64,000 nucleotides of DNA from Pedobacter kyungheensis (GCF_000812965.1 NZ_JSYN01000025.1:1-64000), one strand, 5' to 3'. Positions 26,603 through 36,700 are shown, counted from the first letter of the stretch. Numbers and translations: made by a program. Notes: generated by a model from the letters alone, not told the origin.

Positions 26603-27103
26603 CTACAATAATTTCTGGTAACAGAAAAAGCGTAGCCCAGGACGTTTGGCCAGGGTAATTTCTCCGCTAAACGTGTAACCTAATTTCGGGAAAAGTGCTT
26701 GTGTTGCTTTGTTTTCGCTATTGGTATCCACCCTTAAAATGCTAATATTTCGCGATTGTGCAACTGTTTCGGCCTGCTGCATCAAAGCACGGGCAATGCC
26801 TTTTCCTTGTAAATCGGGGTCTACAGCCAAACGGTGGGTTACAATGGCCTTTTCGGTAATATCCCAACCCGCATCTGTGTACTCGGGGTCCTGATCGGTG
26901 GTTATGGCCGATACCCCCACAATTTGCTGATCGATTTCGGCAACCCATAATTGTGCTAAGGAGATGTCTTGTGTAAAGACTTCAGGATTTGGATAATCGT
27001 TTCCCCACTGAAAATTTCCTGCAGCCTGCATCAAGGGTACTACTTTGCCTACCAGGTGCATAATACCTGTTATATCTGCCGTTTTGGCCAATCTGATTCT
27101 CAT
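26603..27103 (-). CDS. GNAT-family N-acetyltransferase
   Basis: A 166-residue single-domain acetyltransferase. The acetyl-CoA binding motif reads LAVDPDLQGKGIARALMQQA (R/Q-x-x-G-x-G/A type), preceded by strands LWVAEIDQQIVGVSAI. A later segment (NSENKATQALFPKLGYTFSG) is the typical GNAT end. It is cytosolic and monocistronic. The acceptor substrate is not identifiable. Confidence 0.9.
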   Translation of the reverse strand: MRIRLAKTADITGIMHLVGKVVPLMQAAGNFQWGNDYPNPEVFTQDISLAQLWVAEIDQQIVGVSAITTDQDPEYTDAGWDITEKAIVTHRLAVDPDLQGKGIARALMQQAETVAQSRNISILRVDTNSENKATQALFPKLGYTFSGEITLAKRPGLRFFCYQKLL

Positions 27104-27136
27104 GCCGCAAAGATAAGGGAATGCTCAAAATAAATT

Positions 27137-27490
27137 AACCACAGATAAAAAGGATGCACACAGATAGGGCATTAAATTCCACGCCTGAACAGCAGGGCAG
27201 GTCTGTGTATCCGTGGCAAAAAATAATGAATTGGTATCCTGAGGCAAAAAATAAACCGCTCATAAAAGAATGACCACAGATTCAAATAAATTATCTGTGG
27301 TTATCTGTGGCAAAAAAATAATTGGTTTATGCTTTAGCAAAAAGAAAAAAGTGCGCCCAGCCGTTCATGCAGGTATGAACACAGATAGGAAAAGAATATC
27401 CGTGTTTATCTGTGTACATCCGTGGCCAAAATAAAGAGTGTGAAAAAAAAATAAGCACAGATCTCTTAAGAAATCTGTGCTTATCTGTGG
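27137..27490 (+). repeat. Four hairpin repeats with CACAGAT/ATCTGTG arms
   Basis: Units at about 27137-27219, 27272-27311, 27378-27426 and 27454-27490 share an ACCACAGAT-like or AGCACAGAT-like left part and a right part running (T)ATCTGTGGCAAA or ATCCGTGGCAAA, all in the same orientation. Each can fold on itself. They fill the gap between the GNAT start and the DUF4091 gene stop. They look like a dispersed non-coding repeat family, not a CRISPR: spacing is uneven and the units are themselves hairpins. Confidence 0.75.
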
Positions 27491-27515
27491 CAAAGAAAGT
27501 AATGCTTTATCCCGG

Positions 27516-29246
27516 TTAATTATTCAAAATTTCTTTGGTTTTCGATAAGGTTTCAGCTGCCGTGGTTTTAGGTAGGTTGCCGATTTCGAACTGTTTTAAA
27601 GCATTTTCCAGTTGCTGTAGTTTCTCGCTTTGGTTTTTGGCAGTATATTCTTTTCTCAGCAGTTTTATTTTTTCGAAATCCTGAGCACCTTCAATCATTT
27701 TTTCGAAACGTACTGAACTAAACGGCCCAGGGTAAACCAGGTAGGTGTCGCCTGCAGGCCATGCGGTAAAGCGGGTATCGGTTAAGGGGCTTTTGGTCCA
27801 GCTGTTATAAGCCCAGCGCAGATAACCATCCATGTTTTTGTTAGCAGTATACCAGCCCATCCAAACCGATTCTGCCGGCGATGAAAAACTGAAGGCATTA
27901 GGATAAGGTTCGGTGCAGCAGGTGTACCAGGTACTTATTTTGCCGGCTGCGTGACGGTCTTTCAATACTTCTGCAGGATATTCCCATTTGGAAGCAATAC
28001 AGTAGTTGAAAATATCTTTCTCAATTTCCTGATGATACTCGCCAGCCAATGCGATTTTCCATTCGCTATCAATCGATTTTAACAAACTGATTACGCTTTT
28101 CATGGCTGGCATTGGTCTTTCGTCCATAGCAATGTAGGTTTTGCCGAACCAGTTTTTTTGTTTTAAGTGGCGGGTAAAATCTTTAAGCATGGTACCCCAA
28201 AAAACATTGTAGCCGGGTGTGCCAATCGCTTCGGTAAAAACAGCTTCTTTGTTGCTGCTCTCGTCGAAATAACTGAATGCAATTTTCCAGGGCACCATAC
28301 TGTAACAGTTAATGCGCTGGTTAATGCCGCAGCTCATAACAAAGGCGACGTATTTATCAAATAGGCTATAATCGTATGTCCAGCTGCCGTCTTTTTTCTT
28401 AGTCCATTTAATCAGGCTTGGATAGTCATCGTAAGTTTGGTGACCCCAGGGTTCGTTTACAATGCTGGTTGTAATGGTTTTTTGTCCGGCATTGGCCAGC
28501 ATTTGATAATAATCTTTCATTAAGGCAAAATGTGCATCGCTCCATAATTTTACCTGGTGTACCCGGGCAATAGCCGCCGGGTGTTGCCACAGGTCTAAAT
28601 CGTAAGCCCATTGGCTGGGTGCGGGTAAAGTTCTGTCTACTACGCGTAACGAAATTTCGAGGCTGCTGGCTTTATCGCCATTAATACTTACACTGCCTTT
28701 ATAAGTGCCTGCTTTTGTTCCTTGCGGAACTTTTACCGTAAGCCAAACAGGTTGAGTACTGTTCGGTGTTAAGGTAATCGCTTTGGTTTTGGTGTCGATG
28801 AGGTCGGCAACATACGATGAATCAAAATCTTTCGATTTGCGGTAACCGCAACCATTTTTAAACTCATCGGTTATGACATATTGAATAAAACCGGCCGATA
28901 GGTTTTCTTTTTTGATGGTATTGCCTTCAGCGCTTTTTAAGTCGGTTACATTTAAACTTACCGTTGCAGTTCCTTTTGTCCAGATCAGGAATTGCGTATT
29001 CAGGCTTTCGCCTTTCCAGCCATTAAAAGTCCAGCTTTTGCTGTTGTTTACCGTTGGCGGAACTTCGCGGGCAAAGCGTTGGTTACTGCTTGCAAAGCTT
29101 AGGTTTAATCCGGCAGGCACATTTGCCCATTGGGCAGCAGTTGCTTCGGTACTTAATTTGGGCACTTTTTGGATGGCCAGGCTGGCATCCTGAGCATTAA
29201 CCGTTGCAGCGGTTAACAGGGTTAAAATAAATAGAGAAAACTTCAT
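27516..29246 (-). CDS. DUF4091 domain glycoside-hydrolase-like protein
   Basis: A 576-residue secreted protein with signal peptide (ending VNAQ, ~19). Residues about 30-210 are an N-terminal beta-sandwich (VWLTVKVPQGTKAGTYKGSV). Residues about 220-540 form a TIM-barrel-like part with the DUF4091 signature WAYNSWTKSPL near 470 and the GDTYLVYPG segment after it. An Asp-Glu pair in AMDERPMPAM (~365) is a plausible catalytic position by analogy with GH123-type enzymes. Activity and substrate are not proven. It is monocistronic. Confidence 0.82.
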   Translation of the reverse strand: MKFSLFILTLLTAATVNAQDASLAIQKVPKLSTEATAAQWANVPAGLNLSFASSNQRFAREVPPTVNNSKSWTFNGWKGESLNTQFLIWTKGTATVSLNVTDLKSAEGNTIKKENLSAGFIQYVITDEFKNGCGYRKSKDFDSSYVADLIDTKTKAITLTPNSTQPVWLTVKVPQGTKAGTYKGSVSINGDKASSLEISLRVVDRTLPAPSQWAYDLDLWQHPAAIARVHQVKLWSDAHFALMKDYYQMLANAGQKTITTSIVNEPWGHQTYDDYPSLIKWTKKKDGSWTYDYSLFDKYVAFVMSCGINQRINCYSMVPWKIAFSYFDESSNKEAVFTEAIGTPGYNVFWGTMLKDFTRHLKQKNWFGKTYIAMDERPMPAMKSVISLLKSIDSEWKIALAGEYHQEIEKDIFNYCIASKWEYPAEVLKDRHAAGKISTWYTCCTEPYPNAFSFSSPAESVWMGWYTANKNMDGYLRWAYNSWTKSPLTDTRFTAWPAGDTYLVYPGPFSSVRFEKMIEGAQDFEKIKLLRKEYTAKNQSEKLQQLENALKQFEIGNLPKTTAAETLSKTKEILNN

Positions 29247-29370
29247 AATCTACAAGTTAACAAATTGTAAATCATAGAATAAAAAGCTTTTTTAACGCAA
29301 TCGTTTGAGTGAATGTAACAAAGATGATGCAGATTGGAAGGTGGAAGGCGTGGGAACCAATTAAAGATAA

Positions 29371-29577
29371 TTATTCACTGGTATATTCCAGTAAATCGCC
29401 GGGTTGGCAATCCAATGCTTTGCAAATAGCTTCTAAGGTGCTGAACCGGATAGCCTTTGCTTTTCCGGTTTTAAGGATAGATAGGTTGGCCAATGTTAAA
29501 TCAACCTTGCCCGAAAGTTCGTTCAACGACATTTTTCGTTTGGCCATCATCACATCTAAGTTTACGGTAATCGGCAT
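29371..29577 (-). CDS. YozG-type XRE-family transcriptional regulator
   Basis: A 68-residue protein that is almost entirely one helix-turn-helix (DVMMAKRKMSLNELSGKV, then LANLSILKTGKAKAIRFSTL) and ends in CKALDCQPGDLLEY, the hallmark of the short Cro/C1-type YozG group. It lies 2 bases after the DUF2975 membrane protein gene on the same strand. This is a conserved pairing, and the membrane protein may modulate or be regulated by the DNA-binding partner. Confidence 0.9.
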   Translation of the reverse strand: MPITVNLDVMMAKRKMSLNELSGKVDLTLANLSILKTGKAKAIRFSTLEAICKALDCQPGDLLEYTSE

Positions 29578-29579
29578 AA

Positions 29580-30104
29580 TTATACAGTCAGTTCGTTTTC
29601 GGCCTGTAGTTCTACTCCGCGTTTAAAAATCTGCGAAATAATAAACACCAGTCCGGCAATAAATAAAAATTCTACGGCAGCGTAATCAACCTCAGGTTCG
29701 CCCCTTTGTTTCAATAACCAATTGGCATGGATATGGTTTAACAGCGAAACAAACCAGGTGGCGAGCAGCACATAACCAATTAAAGCAATGCGTTGCGATA
29801 CATTTGCCGTAAATGGATTGGCTAAGTTAACCTTTGAGAGGGTTTTTATCACCAGAAAAGCAATAAAAGCTTTCATGCCAAGTAAAGAAAACATAAAATA
29901 CACTTTAATGCTGTAGTTCCAGAAGCCCAGTTGCATCATTTTATATAAATCTGCACCCAGATAAAGGTTTTTAGTGATTTCGGGTTTAATGCAGGTGATC
30001 ACATAAGAAACCAGAATGATACCGGCTTCTACCATGAGGCCAATGAAGGCAATCCAGGTTAAAACCAGCATAATGTTGAGGATCTTTTCGGTTGCTGTTT
30101 TCAT
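29580..30104 (-). CDS. DUF2975 domain membrane protein
   Basis: A 174-residue inner-membrane protein with four hydrophobic segments (about 10-35, 62-90, 105-125 and 142-162). The conserved NPFTANVSQRIALIGYVLL stretch in the middle is diagnostic of DUF2975. It sits immediately upstream of the short XRE regulator as in many Bacteroidota and Firmicutes. Function is not established in the family. Confidence 0.88.
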   Translation of the reverse strand: MKTATEKILNIMLVLTWIAFIGLMVEAGIILVSYVITCIKPEITKNLYLGADLYKMMQLGFWNYSIKVYFMFSLLGMKAFIAFLVIKTLSKVNLANPFTANVSQRIALIGYVLLATWFVSLLNHIHANWLLKQRGEPEVDYAAVEFLFIAGLVFIISQIFKRGVELQAENELTV

Positions 30105-30187
30105 TTTAATTGATATTTCTGATTGACGCTATCAAATATCAATAATATTTTATTGATAAACAATAAATATTACAAAGTATTATTAAA

Positions 30188-30232
30188 CATAAAAGCCATA
30201 TAAGCGCGATCAGGCTTACATGGCTTTTATGA
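30188..30232. terminator. Bidirectional hairpin between DUF2975 and SDR genes
   Basis: CATAAAAGCCAT (from 30188) and ATGGCTTTTATG (to about 30231) are perfect inverted arms, extended by TAAGC/GCTTA with one-base bulges. It lies downstream of the SDR stop on the minus strand, where the arm gives a T-rich end. It probably ends the SDR transcript. Confidence 0.7.
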
Positions 30233-30281
30233 TGAGTTTGGTTATTTTATCACTCAGGTATTCAAAATTCAATCTTTTCTT

Positions 30282-31037
30282 TTATAGGTTATACATCCCG
30301 CCATCGGCAATCAGTTCTGCGCCTAAAATAAAGGTAGAATCATCTGAAGCGAGGAAAGTAATGGTTTTGGCAATTTCGTCGGCCTTTCCAAATCTGCCCA
30401 CCGGAATTTTTTGGGTAAGGTTATCGCCCATATTTTTTAAATCTTCTGCTGATAGGCCAAGTTTATCGGTGCTGTGTAATGGCGTAACTACGGGGCCAGG
30501 GCTTACTGCATTTACCCTGATTCTGCGGTGGGTTAATTCTGCCGATAAATTTTTAGCCAATGTTAATAAGGCTGCTTTACTGGCGGCATAAACTGTGGCC
30601 CCTGCCATACCTATGTGTGCATTTATAGAGGTGTTTAATACAATAGAACCACCGTCATTAATTAAAGGCAATACCTGTTGCAAGCTGAAATAGGCACCTT
30701 TGAAATTGATGTTCATGATTTCATCAAAAGTTACTTCGCTCATGTTGGCCAGGGCATCAAATTTGCCAACACCGGCATTGATCACTACAATATCAATTGT
30801 TGGACTAATGGCTTTTACCTGCCCGGCCAGTTTACTTACTTGCTCCATTTGTCCGCTATCTGAAATGATACCATAGGCATTTTCACCAAGTTCAGCCACT
30901 GCTGTATTTACTGATTGCTCGTTACGTCCGGTGATGATTACTTTGGCTCCCTGAGCTAAAAAGTCTTTAGCTGTTGCGAAACCTATACCGCTGTTTCCTC
31001 CTGTGATGATTGCGGTTTTACCTGCTAATTTTTTCAT
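30282..31037 (-). CDS. SDR-family oxidoreductase
   Basis: A 251-residue classical short-chain dehydrogenase. The cofactor motif TGGNSGIGFATA is near residues 12-23, NAG near 86, catalytic Ser in NTSINAHIG and the YxxxK pair in YAASKAALL, with VSPGPVVTP after it. An Arg in GRNEQS suggests NADP(H) preference. The start at 31037 is chosen because the longer frame runs into the divergent HxlR gene and adds residues unlike the family. It is divergent from the HxlR regulator, which probably controls it. Confidence 0.92.
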   Translation of the reverse strand: MKKLAGKTAIITGGNSGIGFATAKDFLAQGAKVIITGRNEQSVNTAVAELGENAYGIISDSGQMEQVSKLAGQVKAISPTIDIVVINAGVGKFDALANMSEVTFDEIMNINFKGAYFSLQQVLPLINDGGSIVLNTSINAHIGMAGATVYAASKAALLTLAKNLSAELTHRRIRVNAVSPGPVVTPLHSTDKLGLSAEDLKNMGDNLTQKIPVGRFGKADEIAKTITFLASDDSTFILGAELIADGGMYNL

Positions 31038-31087
31038 ATCTTTATGTTTTAATGGCTCAAAGAGACGGTAAATTGCCATGTCCATCA

Positions 31088-31120
31088 AGTAGGTACTTTT
31101 TGGTTCGGTACGTACTTTTT
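31088..31120. promoter_or_regulatory. Candidate HxlR operator in SDR/HxlR divergent region
   Basis: AGTAGGTACT (31088-31097) and GTACGTAC (31108-31115) are dyads 20 bases apart, each followed by a T-run; GTACTTTTT itself repeats at 31093 and 31112. HxlR/YodB regulators bind short TAC-type dyads in the divergent promoter of the gene they control. The assignment is inference. Confidence 0.4.
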
Positions 31121-31168
31121 TGTAAGAAATGCCCCCGCTTTCTTTAAAATACCTGTAGCAAAATTTAT

Positions 31169-31582
31169 ATGACAAAGAAAAGACAAGCCTATTATACCTG
31201 CTCCATGGAAGCTGCCCTGAATGTAATTGGCGGGAAGTGGAAACTCACCATTTTAAACCGTTTGTTAACCGGGCCAAAGCGGTATGGAGAGCTTCACCGA
31301 AGTGTTACGGGCATTACCGAAAAAATGCTTACCCAACAGCTGCGCGAACTGGAAGAAGACCAGGTAATTGCGCGTACCATTTATCCGGTGGTACCACCCC
31401 GGGTTGAATATGCCTTTACCGAATCGGGCGAAAAACTGAGCGATGTTTTTAAGGCTCTAGAAATATGGGGCAGTAATTTTCAGCACCGCATTAACCCCAT
31501 ATCGGGCAATGCAGATCACGATAAAAGCTGTTATGTGCTTAAAGAGGAAGAGCAGCCGGGTCAACTTATCCACAACCCATAA
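31169..31582 (+). CDS. HxlR-family transcriptional regulator
   Basis: A 137-residue winged-helix regulator. The N-terminal Cys at residue 11 (YYTCSMEAALNVIGGKWKL) is the redox/electrophile-sensing position of the family. The DNA-binding part reads RYGELHRSVTGITEKMLTQQ, then LRELEEDQVIARTIYPVVPP and VEYAFTESG. It is divergent from the SDR gene, the usual regulator-target layout. It probably responds to reactive carbonyls, quinones or disulfide stress. Confidence 0.93.
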   Translation: MTKKRQAYYTCSMEAALNVIGGKWKLTILNRLLTGPKRYGELHRSVTGITEKMLTQQLRELEEDQVIARTIYPVVPPRVEYAFTESGEKLSDVFKALEIWGSNFQHRINPISGNADHDKSCYVLKEEEQPGQLIHNP

Positions 31583-31645
31583 GCACATTGCGCCTTAATT
31601 TGGAGGAAAATCGGATATTTGCAGCTGCTTATCCTTTATTCCTTT

Positions 31646-33181
31646 ATGAAACCCTACCTGCAACTTTTCGACTTTTCAAAAAAAATTAACTATCGTACCG
31701 AAATTCTTGCGGGTTTAACCGTAGCCATGACCATGATTCCCGAATCATTGTCGTTTGCCATACTGGCGGGCTTTCCGCCCCTAACAGGTTTATATGCAGC
31801 CTTTATTATGGGCCTGGTTACTGCCATATTGGGCGGCCGGCCCGGTTTGGTTTCTGGTGGGGCAGGGGCAACTGTAATTGTGCTCATTGCTTTAATGAAA
31901 ATGCAAGGCATTGAATATGTTTTTGCTGCGGTGGCCCTGGCCGGTGTAATTCAGATTTTAGTTGGCCTGTTCAGGCTGGGTAAATTTGTAAGGCTGGTGC
32001 CACAACCGGTAATGTTCGGTTTTGTAAACGGTTTGGCTGTAATTATTTTCATGTCGCAATTGCAGCAGTTTAAAACCGTGGTTAATGGCACCGAAGTATG
32101 GTTAAGCGGCACACCTTTATATACTATGCTGGCTTTGGTGCTGTTAACCGTAGTCATTGTTATCTTTTTGCCTAAAGTAACCAAAGCAGTACCGGCATCG
32201 TTAGTGGCCATTATTACTGTTTTTATTATTGTATTGGGTTTTGGTATTCCAACCAAACTGGTTAGCGATATTGCTTCTGTAGCGGGTGGTTTTCCGCCTT
32301 TTCATATCCCAAGTGTGCCCTTAAACCTCGAAATGCTTCAAATTATTTTCCCTTATTCGCTTATTATGGCGGGTGTAGGCTTAACCGAGGGCTTACTTAC
32401 CCTAAACCTGGTTGATGAAATTACCGAAAGCAAGGGCAACAGGAACCGCGAAAGCATAGCGCAAGGTGTAGCCAATATTTTAAATGGTTTTTTTACGGGC
32501 ATGGGCGGCTGCCCGATGATAGCACAAACCCTGGTTAATCTTTCGGCAGGGGCGAGGGCCCGCTTATCGGGTATTGTGGCGGCGCTAACCATTTTGCTGA
32601 TTATTTTAATCGGGGCCCCGGTTATAGACCGCGTGCCTATGGCTGCGCTGGTAGGGGTAATGATGATGGTTGCCATTGGAACATTTGAGTGGATGAGCTT
32701 TAAAGTAATTAACAAAATGCCCAAGCAGGATATTGTAATCGGTATTTTGGTAGCAGCAATTACCATTTGGCTGCATAACCTGGCGCTGGCGGTATTGGTA
32801 GGGGTAATTATTTCGGCACTGGTATTTGCCTGGGAAAGTTCTAAGCGCATCAAGGCAAACCAGTATGTAGATGAAAAGGGCGTAAAGCATTACGAATTGT
32901 TTGGACCCTTGTTTTTTGGTTCGGTAGCCAATTTCAATGCCTTATTTGATGTGGCTCACGATCCTGAAAATATAACGATTGATTTTAAGCACAGCAGGAT
33001 TTTCGATATGTCAGGTATCGATGCTTTAAACAAGCTAACCGAAAAATACCAGGCTGCCGATAAAAAATTACAGTTAAGGCACCTGAGCGACGACTGTAAA
33101 AGGATGTTAAAAAATGCCGATAAAATTATTCAGGTTAATATTATCGAAGATCCGACTTACCGGGTAGCTACCGAAAGATAA
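31646..33181 (+). CDS. SulP-family inorganic anion transporter with STAS domain
   Basis: A 511-residue inner-membrane carrier. The start is the ATG at 31646; a longer frame would need a TTG at 31619. About 10-12 hydrophobic segments begin with the SulP pattern (AGLTVAMTMIPESLSFAILA, then GFPPLTGLYAAFI). Residues about 400-511 form a cytosolic STAS domain (HSRIFDMSGIDAL). Members carry sulfate, bicarbonate or other anions; the substrate is not fixed. It is monocistronic, followed by a 520-base gap. Confidence 0.93.
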   Translation: MKPYLQLFDFSKKINYRTEILAGLTVAMTMIPESLSFAILAGFPPLTGLYAAFIMGLVTAILGGRPGLVSGGAGATVIVLIALMKMQGIEYVFAAVALAGVIQILVGLFRLGKFVRLVPQPVMFGFVNGLAVIIFMSQLQQFKTVVNGTEVWLSGTPLYTMLALVLLTVVIVIFLPKVTKAVPASLVAIITVFIIVLGFGIPTKLVSDIASVAGGFPPFHIPSVPLNLEMLQIIFPYSLIMAGVGLTEGLLTLNLVDEITESKGNRNRESIAQGVANILNGFFTGMGGCPMIAQTLVNLSAGARARLSGIVAALTILLIILIGAPVIDRVPMAALVGVMMMVAIGTFEWMSFKVINKMPKQDIVIGILVAAITIWLHNLALAVLVGVIISALVFAWESSKRIKANQYVDEKGVKHYELFGPLFFGSVANFNALFDVAHDPENITIDFKHSRIFDMSGIDALNKLTEKYQAADKKLQLRHLSDDCKRMLKNADKIIQVNIIEDPTYRVATER

Positions 33182-33310
33182 TTCAATCCAACCCGATTCT
33201 CATTTATGGGTTTTATCTTTCCCATCGGGTAACATAATCGCGATGTTTTATCAAATCTTTTACAGAAGCTTAACACTAATGTGAAATAGTATATAAATAT
33301 CACTTTTTGC

Positions 33311-33322
33311 TAAAACGTTTAA
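33311..33322. promoter_or_regulatory. LacI-type operator-like site, upstream half of pair
   Basis: TAAAACGTTTAA, an imperfect dyad with the central CG typical of LacI-family operators, about 215 bases before the site at 33526. The pair could allow looping by a tetramer or two dimers. The right side (AACGTTTAACTA) matches the site at 51940. Confidence 0.45.
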
Positions 33323-33525
33323 CTAGTTCCGGATTTTGCAACTAAAAAGCGTCTGTTTTATTGTACCCGAAGCCCTGTTTTTTCGTTAAACGCTGTTTTA
33401 TAGGATGTTAAAATATTAACATTTTTTATTAATATTTAATTTTTTATCTGTCTATTCGACAATTATTTTAAAATAATTAAATATTATAGGCTTGTTTTAT
33501 AAAAATTTCATAAAAATGACAATTC

Positions 33526-33547
33526 AATATTAAAACGTTTTAGTATT
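33526..33547. promoter_or_regulatory. LacI-type operator overlapping the SusC promoter
   Basis: A 22-base dyad centred on AAAACGTTTT, symmetrical except for one base pair, with a perfect TAAAACGTTTTA core at 33531-33542. It lies just before the TATATTTG -7 element at 33551, so a bound repressor would cover the -33 to -10 zone. Related sites occur at 33311 and 51940. Confidence 0.6.
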
Positions 33548-33550
33548 ATA

Positions 33551-33558
33551 TATATTTG
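33551..33558 (+). promoter_or_regulatory. Putative -7 promoter element TATATTTG
   Basis: A perfect match to the Bacteroidota TAnnTTTG element directly after the operator. A start near 33565 would place the small leader frame (33580) close to the 5' end of the transcript. No clear -33 TTTG is visible, as is common for regulated promoters. Confidence 0.5.
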
Positions 33559-33579
33559 ATTTAACCAAATACTAATTAT

Positions 33580-33657
33580 ATGAGAATTACTAACCTTTAC
33601 TACCCAACTACCAGTCTTTGTAACCTGAGACCTTTCTTGCCGTTTCCTAGAAATTAA
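33580..33657 (+). CDS. Possible 25-residue leader peptide before SusC
   Basis: ATG-initiated frame that reads MRITNLYYPTTSLC, then NLRPFLPFPRN and stop, ending 44 bases before the SusC start. It begins about 15 bases after the predicted transcription start. It could be a regulatory leader frame or chance. The sequence gives no attenuator hairpin that is clearly coupled to it. Confidence 0.3.
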   Translation: MRITNLYYPTTSLCNLRPFLPFPRN

Positions 33658-33701
33658 GTTTTAGCAAATCATTTTTTTTACCAATTAAAGATCCATTAAC
33701 T

Positions 33702-36700
33702 ATGCGATACTTATGGGCGTGCCTTGGCTTTTTTGCAGCGTTTACGTTAAACGTTTTACCAGTTTTTGCTGGCGCTGATAAAATGCATAAAGGCTTAGCA
33801 ATTAAACACTTTCTGTTTCAGGATACGACAAAAATTAAATTCGTTTCCTTAAAAGATTCATTGAGAAAAGACAGCTTAAAACAGATTAAGCAAAAAACAC
33901 TTTATAACAAGTTATCAGGTGGCGTACAGAAAAGCACAAAAGATTTATCGCTTTTTCCGGCCATTACCTTACAGCAAAATTTAAAGGGTAATTATGCTGG
34001 CTTGTATGTTCAGGAACCATCGGGCGAACCGGGTACCATACAAAACATGTTTTTAAGGGGAGCTCCTATGCCGCTCTTATCTAAAAAGGATGTATATGCT
34101 TCGCAGCCTTTGGTTGTGCTGGATGGAATTCCACTTATTGGCGAACATCCATTCGCTTTTGATATCCAGCAGTACGATTTCAACAGGATTGGGCCAGCCA
34201 CCAATTTGCTCAGTACCATCGATATTAACAATATCGCATCGGTAGAAGTATTAAGCGATTTAGCCAGTACGGCTATTTACGGGCCAAGAGGTGTAAATGG
34301 TGTAATCCTCCTTAAATCTAAAACACCTGATGGCATTGCGCGCAGCATCAGCTTTAACTCGTACATCGGTATGGCGCAAAAGCCAACCGTGAATACCATT
34401 AATGGTAAGTACGAAAATACATTCAGACAGCGCTTTTACGATATTTATACCACAAATGGCCGGTATTCTGACGATGAAGCTTACCCGGTTTATCTGAGCG
34501 ACTCGTTAAATAATGTCTATAGCGGTAAATCAGACTGGACCGATTTATATTATAAAAATGCACTGGTTTACGGCATTAATTTAGGCCTGACGGGAGGCTC
34601 GGACAGGGCAAGTTTCAGGTTCTCGCTGGGTAATACCAAAAGCGATGGTGTAGCAGATGGAACTGGTTTAGACCGTTACAGTGCCATGTTTAACATCAAC
34701 ATGAAACCAGTTAAATGGTTATTGTTCTCTGCAATGATTAATGGTAACCGTTTAAACCGTACGCGCAACAGGACTTTAAGAGATCGCTTTGCACAGATTA
34801 ATTATTTCCCTGATTTAAGTGCGCCACTGGCACCCAATAAAGATTATTATGCCAGTTACCTGAACGAGTACAGCAAAGGTTTTGACGATAATAAAACCAA
34901 TAGTATCCAGGGTTTTGCCAAACTGGTAGGTACGCTGGGTAAATTTAAAATAAGCTCATCGTTTAATGTCGATTATAACGAAGGCTACCGCGATATTTTT
35001 TATGCCCGTACGCTGTTACAGGGAAATAGCTACGCTTCTAACTATTACGGCTTTAACCAGCGTTTAATGATGGATAATAAGGCCACGTACGATTTGAACC
35101 TGAAGAACGTACACGATTTTCATTTTGAGTTGGGCCAATCGATGATCTGGGATATTTACAAGTATAACAATGCTTATGCTTATAAAGGTGCCAACGATTA
35201 TATTAAAATTAACCTGCTTGATTCTAAACCAAAAAATGACGATGGATCAGATAACGGTGGTTATTTAACGCCGGTTGCCTTCCCGAGAGAACTTACATAC
35301 CGGTTTTTAGATAAAACAGCCGATAACCTGCTATCATTCTATGGCAAGGTAAATTACACCTATAACGATAAATATTTCGTTTCGGGTACTTTACGCTTAG
35401 ATGGTTCATCGAACGCGCAACCCACCAAACGCTGGTTTTACTCGCCGGTACTTTCTGCAGCCTGGAACATTAAAAATGATTTGTTAAAAGATAACAAAGG
35501 GGTTGATGATCTGGTACTACGTGCCAGCGCAGGCAGAATGGGCAGAACTTTTACCTACGATAACTATGCGCAGGGGCCACAATATACCGCATCGGTTGGG
35601 TATACAGGAAACTTAACAGTACCGGGCTACAATGCTATTGGTGTACTAACCAGGCCTTACTCTTTTGGTTGGGTAGGGTATAACGTGCCATGGTCGTACT
35701 CTGATCAGTTAAATATTGGGGTAGATGTAGCGATGCTTAAAAACCGCCTGCATGTATCGGCCGATTTTTATACCAAAGCAGAGAGAAACCAGTTGCTGGG
35801 CATCCCGTCATACGCCGAGTACGGTTACAAACAATCGATAGAAAGTGGCCTGAACATGAGCAATACCGGGGTTGATTTAACCATCAGCGCTTTGGTAATT
35901 GCAAACAGCAAATTCTCGTGGAATTCGGCCCTCAACCTGAACCACAACAGCAATAAATTAACCGCATTGCCAAGAGGTTTAAATGAAATTATCATTGGCA
36001 ACAGATTCTTAAAAGTTGGTCAGCCGGTAGATCAGTATTGGTTATTGGAAAACGAAGGCATTTACACCGCCAACAACCAGGTACCTGTAGTAAATGGTCA
36101 GCCTTTAAAATATAATGGTACGCCATTAAAAGCAGGCGATCCGCGCTGGAAAGATCAGAATGGCGATAACATTATCGACGAAAGAGATAAAGTATTAAAA
36201 GGTCATTCGCTACCGGTTTTATCGGGTGGTTTCGATAACTCGTTTACCTACGGTAACTGGAGCTTAGGTACAAACCTGTATTTCAACCTGGGCCGCAAAC
36301 TGATTAACCAGGATATGGCCAACCGTTTTGATTTTGTAAACCGTGAAGGCAATACCGATGTATCGTCGGTAAAAGAAATTACTTTCTGGGAAAAAAGAGG
36401 CGATTACAGCAAATACCCGCTGTACAATCCATGGAGTACTGTAATCCCTTACCGCACCGATCAGGATTTGTTTTTAGAAAATGCTTCATTCCTGAAACTG
36501 AGATCTGTATCGCTGGGATACGATTTAGGTGCCGTATTGAAAAAGAAGAACATCAAAATCAACAAGCTTTTTGTGTACGGATCGGTTAACAATGTATTTG
36601 TAATTACCCCTTATACCGGGCAAGACCCCGAGCTGGTAAGTTACGATGGTATTGATACCGGCTATGGTCAGCCTATACCAAGAACGTATACCCTGGGTGT

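Larger units (their letters stand above)
33182..33701. other. Long regulatory gap before the large Sus locus
   Basis: 520 bases, strongly AT-rich. It holds two LacI-type operator-like sites (33311 and 33526), a Bacteroidota -7 element (33551-33558) and a 25-codon leader frame (33580-33657). The stretch 33400-33520 is low-complexity A/T. A CCCGAT/ATCGGG inverted pair with poor T-run lies near 33190-33230 and may end the SulP transcript. Confidence 0.5.

Noticed and set aside
29309..29626. 105-residue plus-strand reading frame
   Set aside because: Antisense to the short XRE regulator and the end of the DUF2975 gene, both of which have clear family signatures.
31038..31175. N-terminal extension of the SDR protein
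   Set aside because: It would overlap the divergent HxlR start and promoter region and adds residues foreign to the SDR family; the ATG at 31037 gives a standard SDR start.
32353..32853. 166-residue minus-strand reading frame
   Set aside because: It lies entirely antisense to the well-supported SulP gene, has a skewed composition and no family features.
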